A stretch of DNA of 64,000 nucleotides from Eubacteriales bacterium. GTDB lineage: Bacteria; Bacillota; Clostridia; Lachnospirales; Lachnospiraceae. The notes below the pieces were generated by a model. It worked only from the letters and a program-made list of their open reading frames with translations. It was not told the DNA's origin and made no database searches. The DNA is taken from contig JAUNGC010000020.1 of assembly GCA_030524745.1 (NCBI GenBank), positions 1-64,000 of the forward strand, read 5' to 3'. Shown here in pieces: positions 45,649 through 54,048 of this stretch (position 1 is the stretch's first letter; each line of letters opens with the position of its first letter). A program made the position numbers and the translations under genes.

Positions 45649-45685
45649 AAAACGGAAAGTATGCAGAAAGATACTTTCCGTTTTT
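45649..45685 (+). terminator. Intrinsic terminator after the binding-protein gene
   Basis: AAAACGGAAAGTAT (45649-45662) pairs with ATACTTTCCGTTTT (45671-45684), with one more T following. A TATAAT at 45698-45703 may start a separate transcript for the regulator. Confidence 0.88.
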
Positions 45686-45751
45686 GGACTCTTATGATAT
45701 AATACGAAATAAGGTAGCATTTTGAAAAGGTTTACATGAGGGGGATTTCTT

Positions 45752-46585
45752 ATGTATAAGGTTATGATTGTGGACGATGAGCCGGTAATTGTGCAGGGAT
45801 TAACCAGAATTATCGACTGGAACAAATGGGACTGTGAAGTGGTGGCAACTGCAGAAAGCGCCCAGGAAGGACTGCGCATGATTCAGAAAAGCAGACCGGA
45901 CATTCTGTTTTCCGATATTAATATGCCTGGACTGGATGGCCTGAGCATGATCGCCGCCATGAAATCAGAATTTGAGCAGATGCAGGTGACAATCCTGACG
46001 GGATATCGGGATTTTGACTATGCGCAGAGAGCGATCCGGCTGGGAGTGACGCGTTTTTTGCTCAAGCCTTCCAAGATTGACGAGATCGAGGAAGCGATCG
46101 CCGCCATGATTGAGAAACTGAAAGAACTGGAACGGGAAAAAAAGTACCAGGAACATGCGGAGGATCTGGCGTTGGAGGAGTTGGAAAATGAAGCGTCGGA
46201 GGAAGAAGTTTTGCCGCAGGATTCCGATATGTCCGCAGGAGAAGCGGATAGCGCGGCAAGCTGCTTTATCGTGAAGAACGCGCTGACTTATATTGAGGAG
46301 AACTATAATCAGAAGCTTAAGCTTTCTGATGTTGCGGAGAAGACTTATGTGAGTCAGTGGCATCTGAGCAAGCTTCTGAATAAACATACCGGTCAGAATT
46401 TTTCCGAAATTTTAAACAGCGTCCGGATAGAAAAGGCGAAGGAACTATTAAAGGATCCGTCCCTTCGCATCGGAGATGTGGCGGAGATCGTCGGATTTCT
46501 GGATATTGCTCATTTTTCCCGTGTATTTAAAAAGCAGGTCGGTATTTCTGCCAATGAATACAGAAATAAGATTTTGGGAAAATAA
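45752..46585 (+). CDS. YesN-type response regulator (receiver plus AraC domain)
   Basis: ATG 45752 follows GAGGGGGA; 277 residues. The receiver has acidic Asp8/Asp9, phospho-acceptor Asp55 in LFSDINMPG and Lys in LKPSK; an acidic linker (about 135-170) leads to an AraC HTH pair (about 175-277) with VSQWHLSKLLNKHTG and DIAHFSRVFKKQVG. Cognate kinase is the YesM protein two genes upstream. Targets unknown; the GH94 operon is the nearest metabolic candidate. Confidence 0.93.
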   Translation: MYKVMIVDDEPVIVQGLTRIIDWNKWDCEVVATAESAQEGLRMIQKSRPDILFSDINMPGLDGLSMIAAMKSEFEQMQVTILTGYRDFDYAQRAIRLGVTRFLLKPSKIDEIEEAIAAMIEKLKELEREKKYQEHAEDLALEELENEASEEEVLPQDSDMSAGEADSAASCFIVKNALTYIEENYNQKLKLSDVAEKTYVSQWHLSKLLNKHTGQNFSEILNSVRIEKAKELLKDPSLRIGDVAEIVGFLDIAHFSRVFKKQVGISANEYRNKILGK

Positions 46586-46596
46586 AAGGAAAGCAC

Positions 46597-46625
46597 TTTA
46601 CAAAACCAAAAAAGTGGATTAAGAT
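46597..46625 (+). promoter_or_regulatory. Promoter of the thrS T-box transcript
   Basis: TTTACA (46597-46602), 17 bp, TAAGAT (46620-46625). Confidence 0.5.
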
Positions 46626-46631
46626 AGCCAT

Positions 46632-46927
46632 ATACGGCGAATACATTGAAGAGAAGAGTAGAATGGCGTATCGTATCAGAGAGAAGCGCCTGTCCGTTGT
46701 TTTTGACAGGGCAGTGCTGGAAGCGCTTTGACGAAAACCATATCGAAAACCAACTCCGAGTGGCCCTAATCCGGTCCGGTGATTCCGTTATCATCAAATG
46801 AGGTGGCTTTTTGGAAGCCTGGCTGCAGAGCATCAGTCGCAGCTTATGTTTTCAGGAAGCAAGCAGGGTGGAACCGCGTAGCCAAATGACGTCCCATGCA
46901 TTACAATTGTAGTGCATGGGTTTTTTT
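46632..46927 (+). promoter_or_regulatory. T-box riboswitch (tRNA-Thr sensing leader)
   Basis: The conserved T-box AGGGTGGAACCGCG lies at 46865-46878. It is followed by a terminator stem CCCATGCA/TGCATGGG (46893-46920) with T7. The 5' part shows stem-I features GAAGAGAAGAGTAG and CAGAGAG, and CTCCGAGTGG. An ACC triplet at 46749-46751 just before the last is a candidate threonine specifier. Uncharged tRNA-Thr should stabilise the antiterminator and allow read-through into the downstream genes ending with thrS. Confidence 0.93.
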
Positions 46928-46951
46928 ATGAGAAATGAAGGAGAGAAGAAA

Positions 46952-47023
46952 ATGTTTATTTTATCACAGGATAAAAAAACGCTGGGAGAGTATTTACATG
47001 TTGCTGTTTCCAGCTTTAAGTAA
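46952..47023 (+). CDS. 23-residue remnant or leader peptide
   Basis: ATG 46952 has AAGGAGAG (46938-46945) and encodes MFILSQDKKTLGEYLHVAVS plus three residues. The opening resembles the start of a larger small-protein family in these bacteria, so it may be a truncated gene. It lies just after the T-box terminator. Confidence 0.35.
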   Translation: MFILSQDKKTLGEYLHVAVSSFK

Positions 47024-47063
47024 CAACGAAAATACCTATGAGGTAAAATAGGAGGGATCAGAC

Positions 47064-47321
47064 ATGAAAGAAAAATGGGAAAAGCTGACCGCCGTTTTGG
47101 CGGAAAAAGAGAATGTAAGTAAACTGGACATGATTTTAGCCCTGCTGGTGGCTCTGCTCTCGGGCGTGATTATCGGTTTTCTGATGTGTCCGAAGCGGAA
47201 GTCGGTTAAGCTGATGGGTTGCCTGAACGGAAATGGTAATGTGGGCGGCGACAGGGATTGCGAAGGCGATCTGTATTGCGACGAAGAATGTGAAGAAGAG
47301 AATGACGAAGAAGGAGAATGA
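47064..47321 (+). CDS. Small single-helix membrane protein under T-box control
   Basis: ATG 47064 follows TAGGAGGG; 85 residues. One membrane helix (about 23-42), then a basic patch (PKRKSVK) and an acidic, Cys-rich tail (DCEGDLYCDEECEEEN). It lies between the T-box and thrS and its stop overlaps the ATG at 47318, so it shares the threonine-responsive transcript. I do not recognise a function; the tail might bind metal. Confidence 0.75.
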   Translation: MKEKWEKLTAVLAEKENVSKLDMILALLVALLSGVIIGFLMCPKRKSVKLMGCLNGNGNVGGDRDCEGDLYCDEECEEENDEEGE

Positions 47322-49246
47322 AGAACATGAAGATCACACTGAAAGACGGATCTGTAAAGGAATATGCGCAGGCAATGTCCGTACTGGAAATTGCCAGAGA
47401 TTTAAGTGAAGGTCTGGCGCGCAATGCGTGTGCCGGTGAAGTCAACGGGGAGGTCGTGGATCTGAGGACGGTTGTGGACGGCGACGCTTCCGTGAATATT
47501 CTGACTGCACGGGATGAGAAAGGACTGGCGGCTCTGCGCCATACCGCAAGCCATGTGATGGCGCAGGCGGTGAAGCGTCTGTATCCCAACACGAAGCTGG
47601 CGATCGGTCCTTCCATTGCGGATGGTTTTTACTATGATATGGAATTTGAAACACCGCTCACAAGCGATGATTTTGAAAAGATTGAAGCGGAGATGAAGAA
47701 AATCATCAAGGAAGATTTGAAGATCGAGCGCTTTACCAAATCCAGAGAGGATGCGATTGCGTTCATGAAGGAGAAACAGGAGCCTTACAAGGTGGAGTTG
47801 ATCGAAGATCTGCCGGAGGATGCGGAAATCAGTTTCTACAGCCAGGGCGAATTCGTGGATTTGTGCGCAGGTCCTCACCTGATGAGCACGAAGGATGTAG
47901 GGAAAGCGTTTAAAATTATGAGCCTTGCGGGGGCATACTGGAGAGGCGACGAGCACAATAAGATGCTGACCAGACTGTATGCAACTGCATATGCGAAAAA
48001 GGAAGAACTGGAAGCTTACATTACAATGATGGAGGAAGCGAAGAAGCGCGACCACAGAAAGCTGGGCAAGGAACTGGGACTGTTCATGATGCATGAGGCC
48101 GGACCGGGATTTCCCTTCTTTTTGCCCAAGGGCATGACTTTGAAAAACACGCTTTTGGATTATTGGAGAGAGATTCATCATAAGGCCGGCTATGTGGAAG
48201 TTTCCACGCCCATTATTTTAAACAGAAGCCTCTGGGAGACGTCCGGACACTGGGATCATTATAAAAATAATATGTATACGACGGTGATCGATGAGGAAGA
48301 TTATGCGATCAAACCGATGAACTGTCCGGGCGGCGTTTTGATTTATGCGTCGGAACCCCGATCTTACCGTGACCTGCCGCTGCGCGTGGGCGAACTGGGA
48401 CTGGTTCACCGTCATGAAAAATCCGGACAGCTTCACGGCCTGATGCGCGTACGCTGCTTTACCCAGGATGACGCTCATATTTTCATGACGCCGGAGCAGA
48501 TCAAAGGGGAGATCAAGGGCGTTGTGGGCCTGATTAATGAAGTTTATTCGCTGTTCGGTTTCCAGTACCATGTGGAGTTGTCCACAAGACCCGAGGACTC
48601 CATGGGAAGCGACGAGGATTGGGAAATGGCTACAGACGCTTTAAGAAGCGCGCTGGATGAACTGGAACTCCCTTATGTGGTCAATGAAGGGGACGGCGCA
48701 TTCTATGGCCCGAAGATCGACTTCCATCTGGTGGACTGCATCGGTAGAACCTGGCAGTGCGGTACGATCCAACTGGATTTCCAGCTTCCGCAGCGGTTTG
48801 AACTGGAATATATCGGCGCGGACGGCGAAAAGCACAGACCGATCATGATTCACCGCGTTGTGTTTGGCTCCATAGAGCGCTTTATCGGCATTCTGATCGA
48901 GCATTTCGCAGGCGCGTTTCCGACCTGGCTGGCGCCCGTACAGGTGAGAGTGCTTCCGATTTCCGATAAATATATGGATTATGCGGCAAGCGTGAAAGAA
49001 AAACTGGACAGCGCCGGCATCCGGGCGGAGGTGGATACCCGTTCTGAAAAGATTGGCTATAAGATCCGCGAGGCGCAGACTTCCAAGATTCCTTACATGC
49101 TGGTGGTGGGTCAGAAAGAGCAGGAGGAAGGAAACGTATCCGTCAGAAGCAGAGCCGCCGGCGACGAGGGCGTAAAGGCGCTGGACGCATTCCTTTCCGA
49201 TCTTTTAAAAGAAATTGAAACGAAAGAGAACCGCAAAAAAGAATAA
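47318..49246 (+). CDS. thrS: Threonyl-tRNA synthetase
   Basis: ATG 47318 overlaps the previous stop; ATG 47327 in frame (10 nt after AAGGAG) is an alternative start. About 640 residues. TGS domain at the N-terminus, the editing domain with HTASHVMAQAV (the HxxxH zinc site), then the class-II core (motif 2 RVGELGLVHRHEKSGQLHGL-like, with catalytic zinc ligands including the Cys of MNCPGG) and an anticodon-binding domain. Charges tRNA-Thr; controlled by the T-box upstream. Confidence 0.97.
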   Translation: MKNMKITLKDGSVKEYAQAMSVLEIARDLSEGLARNACAGEVNGEVVDLRTVVDGDASVNILTARDEKGLAALRHTASHVMAQAVKRLYPNTKLAIGPSIADGFYYDMEFETPLTSDDFEKIEAEMKKIIKEDLKIERFTKSREDAIAFMKEKQEPYKVELIEDLPEDAEISFYSQGEFVDLCAGPHLMSTKDVGKAFKIMSLAGAYWRGDEHNKMLTRLYATAYAKKEELEAYITMMEEAKKRDHRKLGKELGLFMMHEAGPGFPFFLPKGMTLKNTLLDYWREIHHKAGYVEVSTPIILNRSLWETSGHWDHYKNNMYTTVIDEEDYAIKPMNCPGGVLIYASEPRSYRDLPLRVGELGLVHRHEKSGQLHGLMRVRCFTQDDAHIFMTPEQIKGEIKGVVGLINEVYSLFGFQYHVELSTRPEDSMGSDEDWEMATDALRSALDELELPYVVNEGDGAFYGPKIDFHLVDCIGRTWQCGTIQLDFQLPQRFELEYIGADGEKHRPIMIHRVVFGSIERFIGILIEHFAGAFPTWLAPVQVRVLPISDKYMDYAASVKEKLDSAGIRAEVDTRSEKIGYKIREAQTSKIPYMLVVGQKEQEEGNVSVRSRAAGDEGVKALDAFLSDLLKEIETKENRKKE

Positions 49247-49312
49247 CTTTTGAAAAGCTGCGCAGACTATATCCGAAACAAAATATCTGATGCATTTTGT
49301 GGAGGTAGGAAT

Positions 49313-49627
49313 ATGGCAGAATTGAAATGTGCGGTGGAAAATTGTATGTATAATAACAGCGACTGCTGCTGTAAAGGCGATATCATGGTGGGCGGCATGC
49401 GCGCCTGTACCTGCGATGACACCTGTTGCGAAAGTTTCCGGGAACAGAAGGCGGACCGGATGACGAACGCGACAGAACATCCCTGCAGGACGATCAGCAT
49501 TGACTGTGAGGCTGTGAAATGCGTTTATAACACGAACTATAAGTGTTATGCCGACCATGTGGATATCAAAGGCTGCGGCGCGAATGACTGCAGAGAGACA
49601 GCCTGCGCAACTTTTAAGGAACGCTGA
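49313..49627 (+). CDS. DUF1540 protein with two Cys-rich repeats
   Basis: ATG 49313 follows GGAGGTAGG; 104 residues. Two DUF1540 units: CAVENCMYNNSDCCCKGDI and a second starting CEAVKCVYNTNYKC, each ending with a C-x-x-(x)-C-x-x-F element. Common in spore-forming clostridia and likely metal binding. An in-frame start at 49250 has no ribosome binding site. Confidence 0.88.
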   Translation: MAELKCAVENCMYNNSDCCCKGDIMVGGMRACTCDDTCCESFREQKADRMTNATEHPCRTISIDCEAVKCVYNTNYKCYADHVDIKGCGANDCRETACATFKER

Positions 49628-49771
49628 GCGGCGTTGCGGTCTGATCCGGTTCTTCGCCGAAGGCGAATTTAAAACGGGCCGGATTCTGTAACGGTTCAGC
49701 CGAATGCCGGACCGATACAAAAGACGGCAAAAAAACAGAAATAGAAAGCAGAAAAAAAGTAAAAAAAACTG

Positions 49772-49809
49772 CAGCAGGCATTGACAAAGAATGCCTGCTG
49801 TGTTATTGT
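49772..49809 (+). promoter_or_regulatory. infC operon promoter within a perfect palindrome
   Basis: TTGACA (49781-49786) and TATTGT (49804-49809) are 17 bp apart. CAGCAGGCATT (49772-49782) and AATGCCTGCTG (49790-49800) are exact inverted copies flanking and overlapping the -35 box, so a dimeric regulator could block RNA polymerase. It might alternatively be a weak terminator of the gene upstream. Confidence 0.6.
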
Positions 49810-49819
49810 ATCTAAGTAC

Positions 49820-49970
49820 GCGGGCGCGTATATGACATGCAAGCAGAGTTCCACTCTCACCCTATAGCAATCAGGCTCATAGGCGTTCATATCTTTTTTC
49901 TTCTTTCAGCTATATTGCGTGAGAGAAGGCGGGGTTATGTGAGTGGATCGATGTCGATTCACTTTTTTTA
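49820..49970 (+). promoter_or_regulatory. infC leader with attenuator (L20-leader type)
   Basis: The ~180-nt leader ends in an intrinsic terminator: AGTGGATCG (49942-49950), ATGT loop, CGATTCACT (49955-49963) and a T7 run, 20 nt before the infC start. In Bacillus, ribosomal protein L20, encoded by the third gene, binds such a leader and promotes termination. I infer the same control; the individual L20-binding stems were not verified. Confidence 0.75.
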
Positions 49971-49990
49971 TCTTATGGAGGGAAACAGCC

Positions 49991-50497
49991 ATTAGCGAAT
50001 TATTTATCAACGAACAGATCAGAGACAAGGAAATCCGTTTGATCGGAGAAAACGGAGAACAGCTTGGCATTATGCCGGCCAGGGAGGCGCTGAAACTGGC
50101 AGAAGAAGCGGGTTTGGATCTTGTGAAGATCGCGCCAACAGCGAAGCCGCCTGTATGTAAGATTGTTGACTATGGTAAGTACAGATATGAACTTGCGCGT
50201 AAAGAGAAGGACGCAAAGAAGAAACAGAAGGTCATTGAGATCAAGGAGATTCGTATGTCTCCCAATATCGATACCAACGATCTGAATACCAAAGCCAGCG
50301 CGGCAAGAAAGTTCATTGAGAAAGGAAACCGGGTGAAGGTGACGCTGCGTTTCCGCGGCCGTGAGATGGCGCATATGTCAACCAGTAAACACATTCTGGA
50401 CGACTTTGCACAGTTACTTTCCGACATCGCAGTGGTGGAGAAGCCTGCGAAGGTGGAAGGAAGAAGCATGATTATGTTTTTAACTGAAAAACGCTAG
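49991..50497 (+). CDS. infC: Translation initiation factor IF-3
   Basis: The start is ATT 49991, 9 nt after GGAGG (49977-49981); the product ISELFINEQIRDKEIRLIG matches IF-3 from its first residue. AUU initiation is a known autoregulatory device of infC because IF-3 discriminates against it. The 168-residue factor has the N-domain, Lys-rich linker and C-domain (RFRGREMAH). A GTG at 49943 in frame lies inside the terminator and is not credible. Confidence 0.93.
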   Translation: MSELFINEQIRDKEIRLIGENGEQLGIMPAREALKLAEEAGLDLVKIAPTAKPPVCKIVDYGKYRYELARKEKDAKKKQKVIEIKEIRMSPNIDTNDLNTKASAARKFIEKGNRVKVTLRFRGREMAHMSTSKHILDDFAQLLSDIAVVEKPAKVEGRSMIMFLTEKR

Positions 50498-50552
50498 ATT
50501 GCGCAGTTAAAATATATGTTTTTGAAAATGAAGTAACAGGAGGAAATCAGAT

Positions 50553-50750
50553 ATGCCTAAAATGAAGACAAGCAGAGCTGCTGCAAAACGTTTCAAAGTA
50601 ACCGGAACAGGTAAATTAAAGAGAAGTAAAGCTTATAAAAGCCATATCTTAACCAAGAAATCCACGAAGAGAAAGAGAAATCTCAGAAAGCCGGCAATTA
50701 CGGATAACACAAATGTTAAGAATATGAAGAAGATTTTACCGTATTTATAA
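50553..50750 (+). CDS. rpmI: 50S ribosomal protein L35
   Basis: ATG 50553 follows AGGAGG; 65 very basic residues with [19 protein letters not shown], full length. Second gene of the infC-rpmI-rplT operon. Confidence 0.96.
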   Translation: MPKMKTSRAAAKRFKVTGTGKLKRSKAYKSHILTKKSTKRKRNLRKPAITDNTNVKNMKKILPYL

Positions 50751-50772
50751 GTCGTAAGGAGGAATTAGTAAG

Positions 50773-51129
50773 ATGGCTAGAATTAAGGGTGGCATGAATG
50801 CCAGAAGAAAGCATAATAAAGTATTAAAACTTGCGAAAGGTTACAGAGGCGCAAGAAGCAAGCAGTACAGAGTTGCAAAGCAGTCCGTTATGAGAGCGCT
50901 GACCTCTTCTTATGCAGGTCGTAAAGAGAGAAAGCGTCAGATGAGACAGTTGTGGATCGCTCGTATCAATGCGGCGGCAAGAATCAACGGATTATCCTAT
51001 TCCAAGTTCATGTATGGCTTAAAGCTGGCTGGCGTTGACATGAACAGAAAGATGCTGGCAGAGATGGCAGTGAACGATGCAGAAGGCTTCGCAACACTGG
51101 CAGAAGTTGCAAAAAGCAAACTGGCATAA
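50773..51129 (+). CDS. rplT: 50S ribosomal protein L20
   Basis: ATG 50773 follows AAGGAGG; 118 residues with [20 protein letters not shown] and [13 protein letters not shown]. It is an early-assembly 23S rRNA binder and the probable repressor acting on the infC leader. Terminator 18 bp after the stop. Confidence 0.97.
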   Translation: MARIKGGMNARRKHNKVLKLAKGYRGARSKQYRVAKQSVMRALTSSYAGRKERKRQMRQLWIARINAAARINGLSYSKFMYGLKLAGVDMNRKMLAEMAVNDAEGFATLAEVAKSKLA

Positions 51130-51146
51130 ATAAGTGCGTACTTAGA

Positions 51147-51173
51147 CCCCGGAAGTTTTTTCCGGGGTTTTTT
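51147..51173 (+). terminator. Intrinsic terminator of infC-rpmI-rplT
   Basis: CCCCGGAA (51147-51154) pairs with TTCCGGGG (51160-51167), followed by T6. Between here and 51356 are imperfect ~16-bp tandem copies of GAAAGCTGACAGGATG (about 51237-51316). Confidence 0.93.
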
Positions 51174-51356
51174 ACCTTATCAGAAAGTTCGCAGCCAAAT
51201 GAATATGGACTGCGCCCGGCGTATTTCTGTTATGCGGGAAAGCTGGCAGAATGGGGAAGATGACGGAACGGGAAAGCTGACAGGATGGAAAAACTGACAG
51301 GATGAGAAAGCTGAGACAAGCGGTTGATAAGTATTGATTTGGGAGAAGAGAAGCCT

Positions 51357-52562
51357 ATGGAGAACGGAAAGAAAAGGACGGAGAAAAAGAGAAGAGAACA
51401 CAGTGCTGCCAGGAGCGGAAACCTGCAAGGGTGTCCTCATTTTGGAAAATGCGGAAGTTGTCAGTATTTGAACCTTTCCTATGAAGAACAGCTTGCTCTT
51501 AAGCGTAAGACGGTACGGGAACTGATGGAAAAACATTGTAAGGTGCAGGCAATAATCGGTATGGAAAATCCTTATCATTATCGCCACAAGGTCCATGCGG
51601 TTTTTGGAATGGACAGGAAGAAAAATCCTATTTCAGGAGTATACGAAGAAAAAAGTCATCGCATTTTACCTGTGGAGTCCTGCCTGATTGAGGATCAGAA
51701 GGCGGACGCTATTGCGGGAACGATCCGGGGGATGCTGAAGTCGTTTAAAATTAAAGTCTATGATGAAGACACCGGCTATGGACTGCTGCGTTACGTTTTG
51801 ATCCGAAAGGGCTATGCTACCGGTGAAATCATGGTGGTGCTGGTGACGTCGTCGCCGGTCTTTCCTTCGAAACGCAATTTTGTGGATGCGTTGCGGAAGG
51901 TTTATCCTGAAATTACGACGGTGGTGCAAAATGTCAATAATCGTTCGGACAGCATGATTCTGGGAGACAAATATCAAATTCTTTATGGAAAGGGCTATAT
52001 TGTGGATGAATTGTGCGGATGTAAGTTTAAAATTTCTCCCGCTTCTTTTTATCAGGTCAATCCCGTTCAGGCGGCAAAATTATACGAAAAGGCAATAGAA
52101 CTGGCCGGTCTTACCGGAAAAGAAACGGTGGTGGACGCATACTGCGGAACAGGAACGATCGGCATGATCGCCGCCAAAAGCGCGGGAAAGGTCATCGGCG
52201 TGGAATCCAATCCGGAAGCGGTTCGGGATGCGATCAGCAATGCAAAGGCAAACGGCTTGAAAAATATCCGGTTTTACCGGGATGATGCAGGACATTTCCT
52301 GCAAAGCTGCGCAGCCGACGGCATTTCGGTGGATGTGTTGCTGATGGATCCGCCCAGAGCGGGCAGCAGCGAAGCGTTTCTTGAAGCGGCGGCCAAAATC
52401 GCGCCCAAACGGATCGTTTATGTGTCCTGTAATCCGGTGACACTGGAGCGGGATGTGAGTTTTCTGGAAAAGAAGGGGTACCGGGCGAGGGAAGCGTGGC
52501 CAGTGGATATGTTTCCGTGGACGGGGCATATAGAAACAATCGTGAGTTTAGTGCGGAAATAA
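51357..52562 (+). CDS. rlmD: 23S rRNA (uracil-C5)-methyltransferase, RlmD/RlmCD family
   Basis: ATG 51357 has GGGAGAAGAG upstream; a TTG at 51324 in frame is an alternative. 401 residues. The N-terminal iron-sulfur cysteines CPHFGKCGSC, SAM-binding VDAYCGTGTIGM, DPPRAGSS and the catalytic Cys in SCNPVTLERD identify a TrmA-family m5U methyltransferase; no TRAM domain precedes them. The choice between rRNA positions, or RlmCD dual specificity as in Bacillus, cannot be made. The prophage is inserted immediately downstream. Confidence 0.88.
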   Translation: MENGKKRTEKKRREHSAARSGNLQGCPHFGKCGSCQYLNLSYEEQLALKRKTVRELMEKHCKVQAIIGMENPYHYRHKVHAVFGMDRKKNPISGVYEEKSHRILPVESCLIEDQKADAIAGTIRGMLKSFKIKVYDEDTGYGLLRYVLIRKGYATGEIMVVLVTSSPVFPSKRNFVDALRKVYPEITTVVQNVNNRSDSMILGDKYQILYGKGYIVDELCGCKFKISPASFYQVNPVQAAKLYEKAIELAGLTGKETVVDAYCGTGTIGMIAAKSAGKVIGVESNPEAVRDAISNAKANGLKNIRFYRDDAGHFLQSCAADGISVDVLLMDPPRAGSSEAFLEAAAKIAPKRIVYVSCNPVTLERDVSFLEKKGYRAREAWPVDMFPWTGHIETIVSLVRK

Positions 52563-52598
52563 GCGGTTTTTCAAGGCTTGTGCGGTATGGTTCAGCCT

Positions 52599-52619
52599 AT
52601 TTGCCACCGATTTGCCACC
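52599..52619. repeat. Tandem arm-type integrase sites
   Basis: ATTTGCCACC occurs twice, at 52599-52608 and 52610-52619, 11 bp apart, between rlmD and the integrase gene. Direct repeats of one helical turn beside an integrase fit arm-binding sites; the core attachment site is likely within about 52555-52598. Confidence 0.6.
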
Positions 52620-52649
52620 CTGATTTTTAAATTGAACACTGAACATAAG

Positions 52650-52692
52650 AATAGCACTGAACACGGTGAACTAATGCGGTGTCAGTGCTATT
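52650..52692. terminator. Hairpin after the integrase gene
   Basis: AATAGCACTGA (52650-52660) pairs exactly with TCAGTGCTATT (52682-52692). It lies 20 bp past the integrase stop; T-runs are poor, so it may end transcription weakly from either side. Confidence 0.55.
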
Positions 52693-52711
52693 TCTGAATA
52701 TGTGGTGCAGA

Positions 52712-53986
52712 TTATGAAGTTTTTACATTGGTAATCTGTTCAAAGAGTTCAACAGACTGTTCACCCATTTTAGCGGTATCGTGAACGTAGGTCTGCAATG
52801 TGGTCTGTATGGTAGTGTGTCCCAATCGTGCCTGTACGTTCTTCACGTTTGCCCCGGATTCAATCAACAAAGTGGCGTGTGTATGCCGCAATGAATGATA
52901 GTCAAAGGCAAGCTGCAATTCTTTGTGAATCACCCTTGAACAGAATTTGAATGAATCTGTTGAAGTGTACTGACCATTTTCAGCAACGCAGACCATACGG
53001 ACACGCTGCAATTTGCTGTCAACGCACTTCTGGACGGAAACGACACGCCACATATCATTGCCCTTTTCATCAATTTCTTTTTTCAGGACGTGGATTGTAT
53101 AATATTCCCCGTATTTCATTTCATTCTTCATCTGGGCGGTTTTCTCCTGCTTTAAAGCGTTATAGAGCGTTTCCCCAAAAGGAACGGTTCTGACGGATGC
53201 CGGGGTTTTGGGCGTGGTAAAATACCATGAAGAACGCTGTTCACGCTTGCCCTGTTTTTCTACCACCCGGCGAACATCAGCCTCGAAGTTGCGCTTGACA
53301 ATCTGCTTGTTGACTGATAACGTCCGATTCTCAAAATCAATATCATCCCATGTGAGGGCAAACGCTTCACTGATACGTAGTCCGGTATAGAATCCAATCA
53401 TCAGGGGGATATAATACCGGGTGTCCCGGAAACGGTCAATAATCGTGTTCCATTCATCCAGCGTCAGGATAATTCTTTCTCTTGGCTTGCGTTCCACTTT
53501 GGGGAACTTGACCGACTTCATGGGGTTCTGGCTGATGTAGTGCAGCGGTTCAACCGCATAATCCAAAGCAGACTGGAACACTGTCAGGATTCCCACAATG
53601 TGGCTTTTGGCGTAGCCGTTTAATTTCAGACTGTTGGCGTACTCCTGTAATACTGTGGGATTTATCGCTTTCAGCTTATATGACCCGAATTTGGGCTTTA
53701 TATGACCTTCTATGATACGGAGATAACCCACTTGTGTATTGTATTTCAGATTCAGCTTGCAGGATAATTCATACCATTGGTCAAGATAATCTGAAACAGT
53801 AATTTCAGACGGTTCAAAGACCATTCCGGCGTTGTTGTATTCATTGATTGCTGCCGCAAGTGCCGCTTCTGCTTCTTTTTTGGTACGGAAACCGCCTTTT
53901 TCCTTTTTCTTCCGCTTTCCGTCAACCTTGCCTAAATCGAAGTAGTAAGACCATGTTGACCCACGTTTTCTAACTCCACCATTCAT
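52712..53986 (-). CDS. int: Phage tyrosine integrase
   Basis: ATG at 53986, AAAGGATG upstream on the minus strand; 424 residues. AP2-like arm-binding domain (1-55, GSTWSYYFDLGK and GFRTKKEAEAAL), SAM-like core-binding domain (about 65-165), catalytic domain with Arg in YTGLRISEAF, H-x-x-R in HSLRHTHATLL, LGHTTIQTTLQTYVH with the nucleophile Tyr. About 60 residues of extra sequence sit inside the catalytic domain between the Arg and the HxxR box (about 255-345). Drives integration and excision. Confidence 0.94.
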   Translation of the reverse strand: MNGGVRKRGSTWSYYFDLGKVDGKRKKKEKGGFRTKKEAEAALAAAINEYNNAGMVFEPSEITVSDYLDQWYELSCKLNLKYNTQVGYLRIIEGHIKPKFGSYKLKAINPTVLQEYANSLKLNGYAKSHIVGILTVFQSALDYAVEPLHYISQNPMKSVKFPKVERKPRERIILTLDEWNTIIDRFRDTRYYIPLMIGFYTGLRISEAFALTWDDIDFENRTLSVNKQIVKRNFEADVRRVVEKQGKREQRSSWYFTTPKTPASVRTVPFGETLYNALKQEKTAQMKNEMKYGEYYTIHVLKKEIDEKGNDMWRVVSVQKCVDSKLQRVRMVCVAENGQYTSTDSFKFCSRVIHKELQLAFDYHSLRHTHATLLIESGANVKNVQARLGHTTIQTTLQTYVHDTAKMGEQSVELFEQITNVKTS

Positions 53987-54012
53987 AAAATAAGCACATC
54001 CTTTCTTTTTCT

Positions 54013-54041
54013 GCCGGGGCGGCTTAGATTGAAAGGAAAAT
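54013..54041 (+). repeat. Direct repeat, copy 1 (29 bp) flanking the repressor gene
   Basis: GCCGGGGCGGCTTAGATTGA plus AAGGAAAAT; identical, save one G, to the copy at 54654-54683. It lies between the integrase start and the repressor stop. Confidence 0.85.
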
Positions 54042-54048
54042 GTGTTTA

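Noticed and set aside
49943..49990. GTG 49943 as the infC start
   Set aside because: It lies within the leader terminator and lacks a ribosome binding site, whereas ATT 49991 follows GGAGG at normal spacing and IF-3 genes are known to use AUU.
52563..52711. tRNA gene as phage attachment site
   Set aside because: No tRNA-like cloverleaf or CCA-proximal sequence is seen; the element lies after a methyltransferase gene.
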